From NCBI GenBank assembly GCA_012932865.1, contig SAXG01000005.1:980755-1044754 (forward strand): a stretch of DNA of 64,000 nucleotides. The letters run 5' to 3'. A program made the translations under genes and the position numbers. This document shows, piece by piece, positions 60,480 to 64,000 of this stretch (positions within the stretch are counted from its first letter, which is position 1; every line of letters begins with the position of its first letter). The notes beneath the pieces were generated by a model that had not been told where the DNA came from, did not search any database, and saw only the letters and a program-made list of their open reading frames with translations. The DNA comes from Amylostereum areolatum. Its lineage: Eukaryota; Basidiomycota; Agaricomycetes; Russulales; Stereaceae.

Positions 60480-60695
60480 GGGCTAGGTCCTTGATACATA
60501 CTTGAAAGTGCTTGGGGTTGGACTGGGGTGTACTTGGTGAGCAACTTGGGGTTCCTTGAGGCTGGACTTGGAGACCTTGGGCAAGTAGATATGTACTTGG
60601 CCCAGTAAGTAGCCTGGCTTGGCCAAGGTACATGTTACTGGGTACTTAGGGCCTTGGGGTACTTCTCAAGTACCCCAAGTGACTGTCAAGTTACG
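60480..60695. repeat. ACTTGG-rich array B
   Basis: Second array of TACTTGG, GACTTGG and CTTGGGG words, resembling the array at 54,720. CTAAGCCTTTTTGCAC-type sequence is found downstream. Confidence 0.5.
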
Positions 60696-63323
60696 GGAGG
60701 TTCCTGATGCATCTAGTCCTTTGTACAAGTGAATAGATCTAGGTCCCAACAGCTAAGCTTCAAAACTCACAGGTATAGCTTACCAAATTGGTGCAACCTA
60801 CCGTAGCTAAATGTTTCTTTACATACCTAGTAGTCTTGTACTTGCAGATAGGTCTACAGCCCTGTAGCTATAGTTGAAGCTCGTTAGGGTAAAGTCGTCA
60901 CGTTTAATACTGTTGACAAAGGTACTAACCGTAGCTAAGCCTTTTTGCACGCAGTCATGATCAGGCTTTGGCAATCATTCCTACAGTATGTTTGCAAGTC
61001 CCTTTCAAGCCTTTGGAAACTTAGCTAACAGCTTTGTATGCTTGCGTGTAGGTAAGGCCTTTGTAGATCCGAAGATAAGTGTAAGTGATCTAGGCACAGC
61101 CCTTCAAGGCAGGTAAAGATTTGCTTCAACCTGTGTGTAGTTCTGTGTGTACTAACGTATATAAACAAGCTAGTGTTGTTTAATCGGAGGCGCTGGTCAA
61201 AGGCATGTGGGGCAATGCTGAGTGGCATAGCAAGGGCAGGGCCACTGGTGATTTTTATGAGGTCTGTACTGACTTGTTCCTCCATATTCAGTATCTGACA
61301 CGGTATCTAATTGAACCCTCCCCACCCCTTGATCGTCCGACAACTTGCCACACGAGCTCGCCTCGACATTGTCTCTCCGTCACTGAATCAATTAATTTTT
61401 GGTGCATCCAGGACGTGGTTCGCGCATTGCACATGAGGTGGCGTGAGTCGTGTGAGTCGAGCTCATGGTCTCTGAGCCACTCTGTCACTGCGGGATCAGA
61501 TCGTGCGGAAGAGCTTTCTTAGCCGAGGACAGTCAAAATCCCCGTGCCCGTGACATGTTACATCCCTTTGTCCATGGGTTCAAACTGTCCATACCCAGGA
61601 TTGTTTTTTATATCCCTTTCGGGGCCAGCCTGATAATTGGCAAATGCAAATTCAAACTTTTTCTGAAGGGGTGAGATAATAAATCTCTTTGGCTAGCCCC
61701 ATCAGGGCAACACAAGGGAGATTTTGTCCATCTCTATCCCAGAATAGTCTTAATATTCCCCCTTGTAGCTCTTAGACCCTTTTTTGGATGCACGGTTTAA
61801 AATATTATCACAGGATTGTTTTTCTTTTCCCTTTGACAAAAGCACAGGATAGGCTTTCGGCATTTGCCTCTCCCCATCATTTCCCCGTTTGGGACAGACA
61901 AGGGAATATTAACCTTTTACCGTATCATATCCCTGGCCTATCCCCGGTGGGGCTAACTGGGTTTTGTTTGCTGTGTATTCTCTCTATATTTCAGAATTAG
62001 ATGTAATTCTAACCCATCTATCGAACAAAAAACATCTGGAGAAAAGAGCATAATAAAATAAAGCTTGCGAGTCGAGTGAATGAAAATGCTCCTGAAGCAT
62101 GTGACCACTGCAACGAAACGCTCGGCACTCGCATTGACTTTATTTCTCTCTTAACGCACTACCCTCTCCACCTTTGACCCCGGTGCACATTCCCCTCCTC
62201 TCCTTCCTGCTTCTCTCCTCTCTCCTCTCACATGCTTCGTCTCCCACCTATCTGCCTTCCCCAATATTCTCTCTGTACAATCCACTATCATCACCATTGT
62301 TCCCCAAATCCTTTGCCTTTTGCAGATGATCAATGGTGTTTTGGTGCGGGTAACGAAAGTGACGCAGCAGATGCTTTGCCTTATTGAGCCCTATGTCATG
62401 TATGGGTACATCCTGTTCTCCCTCACAGCGTGATCCTTTCACTTACCATATCACAGCGAATGATTAAATGTCTCATTCACCTTCACCGCCCTCTACCTCC
62501 TTCAATGCCTCAAAGCCCGCTTCCCTGCCGCCAAGGGTTCCTCGGGCCACCGCCTGCTTTCCTCTGCCTCCTCTGCTGTCATAAACACCTCCTAATTATA
62601 TACATCGGACCTTACTTTACTATAGTTCACCATCGGACCTCGCATCGGACCTCGCATTGTTTCACCTCGCGTCCGGCCCTTCGGGCATCCCGATCTTCTT
62701 GGCTTCCTCGTCATGGTCTAGACCTTGGAGTCATACTTACAACGCCTCGTGGTTGGGACCCACATCGTACTCTGTGCGCAGTCCGTATGCAGTACATCTG
62801 ACCCACTCCTACTCCGGCTTCATTTGTCCTTGTTTGGGCTCTTATCCTCATATATATAAGGGCTCACTAATCTATGAGGAGGGGTCATCTCGACCTTTTC
62901 TATTCTCCGGCTACCTGGGGGATCCTCCCTAAGTACTGCAAGGAAAGGTCCATACTCTCATTTATCACCCGCCCCCCTTGATCTCATTCTCGTCTCCTCC
63001 TCTCCTTGTACCTCATTGCGACGCCCTGAAACCTGCGCTGTAGGTAGACCGTTGCTGACATCTGCCTCCTCTTCTCCAACTGCAACGTCAACGTCCTCAG
63101 CTCCTGCCACAATCACATACCCTACAGTCCCACCACCCGCGGTCTACACCCTCCTCCCTCTCCCTCCAATACCGTCGTTGATCCTACCATCCTACGTGAG
63201 TTTGAGACTCGCGTCCGGTGGGACATTTCCGGCATCGGCCCCTCCCCCTCTTCCCCCTCTCATCCTCCCCACCCCTGCCTCAGATCTCTCGCTGTCAAAC
63301 CCCACTGTCTTCGGCTCCTCAAC
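60696..63323. other. Gene-free repetitive DNA
   Basis: AT-rich at 61,550-62,000, with two related copies of an AGGATTGTTTTT...TCCCTTT phrase (61,600 and 61,812). CT-rich at 62,150-63,300. No gene recognised. Confidence 0.4.
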
Positions 63324-63377
63324 CTCCTCAACACCATCATTCTCCTCAACACCATCATTCTCCTCAACACCATCATT
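63324..63377 (+). repeat. 18-bp minisatellite, 3 units
   Basis: CTCCTCAACACCATCATT three times. As 18 is divisible by three, the frame around it (63016-63435) shows a repeated SSTPSF phrase. Confidence 0.85.
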
Positions 63378-63886
63378 CACGTCCTCTTCATCGACGGCAT
63401 TCACTGCCACGATCCCTTACCCTATAGTCTCATGACCTGCCGTTTACCCCTCCCCCTTCAATAACGTTGCCCTCATTGTCACCCAATACTCCCGAATCCT
63501 CTCCCTCTACATTAATGTCCCCCGCCTCATCCTCCCCATCCTCGCCTACTCCCGACACCACCCTGACTATGACGTTAAGAGTGTCAGCAACAAGACAAGG
63601 TGATCATTCCGTGCCTCGCTCGCCGATGTCGCGCATGTGTGTCGATGTCGTACAGGTACGAGGACGATGCGTGTGTGGATGGTGGAGGCGCGATCAGATG
63701 TGTGGACGGTGGAGGGGTATGCATGGAGGGGGCGGGTGCGTGAGGATGTGTGCAGGTACGTGAGGGGTTTGCACAGGTGCAGGAGGGTTTGCGTGGGGGG
63801 GGTTGCACAAAGTTCCATTAGTATTGTAACAGTACTAGCTGTACACTTTTTTGTATCTATCTAACCATTTGTAATGACACAAATGT

Positions 63887-63993
63887 AGGGAAGGACACGG
63901 GTCCCCCCGCGGTCACCAGAGCTGACCCGCACCGACCCATGAAAACCCGTACCCATAGGCTCGGTACGGGTTAGCGGGTACGGGTCCTTCCCA
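63887..63993. repeat. Inverted-repeat hairpin at the window end
   Basis: AACCCGTACC (63944-63953) pairs perfectly with GGTACGGGTT (63963-63972). An outer pair GGGAAGGACACGGGT and ACGGGTCCTTCCCA also matches with one gap. May be one end of a larger element. Confidence 0.55.
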
Positions 63994-64000
63994 CGGGTGA

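Noticed and set aside
63016..63435. 139-residue Ser/Pro/Thr-rich frame
   Set aside because: Driven by CT-rich DNA and the 18-bp minisatellite; no start context, domain or splice partner.
1..64000. CRISPR arrays, bacterial operons or ribosomal RNA genes
   Set aside because: None seen; the spliced genes show eukaryotic nuclear DNA, and the short tandem repeats lack unique spacers.

Overview
The window is nuclear DNA of a filamentous basidiomycete, most likely an Agaricomycete; this is inferred. The genes carry many short GT-AG introns of about 45 to 75 bases. ATP-citrate lyase has the fused form in one polypeptide. There is a tandem cluster of DUF6533-type seven-helix membrane proteins, a protein resembling the fungal DUF7330 group, and Ty3/gypsy chromoviruses. 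No species can be named from the sequence alone.

Positions 1-36,000 are gene-dense. In order they hold the 3' two thirds of ATP-citrate lyase, an intron-containing tRNA-His, three tandem same-strand DUF6533 genes, cyclophilin A, the DUF7330-like gene, a 930-residue DUF2235 hydrolase-like gene behind a MITE and a duplicated promoter segment, a hypothetical basic protein, PEX19, a RAX1-like RGS membrane protein, a complex I B8 subunit (NDUFA2), ribose-5-phosphate isomerase, a cytochrome P450, the 1,339-residue purine enzyme FGAM synthase, and a BTB/POZ gene broken by an in-frame TGA. These are mostly housekeeping genes of acetyl-CoA supply, peroxisome biogenesis, respiration, pentose phosphate and purine synthesis. 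They do not form one pathway. RAX1 and NDUFA2 share a 231-base divergent promoter.

Positions 36,950-52,610 hold two Ty3/gypsy LTR retrotransposons of the chromodomain type. The first (36,958-44,069) has a perfect 5-base target duplication, near-intact gag, protease, RT and RNase H, and lesions confined mostly to integrase and chromodomain. It also has a long open frame before gag with no ATG and a single amber codon. The second (45,247-52,608) is much more decayed and has no matching target duplication, but keeps an intact chromodomain reading frame.

Positions 52,610-64,000 contain no gene I can defend. This stretch is a mosaic of minisatellites, inverted-repeat (foldback) elements, ACTTGG-rich arrays and strand-skewed low-complexity DNA, consistent with a repeat island. 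Gene models below were built by hand from splice signals and protein homology remembered at the family level, without any database search.
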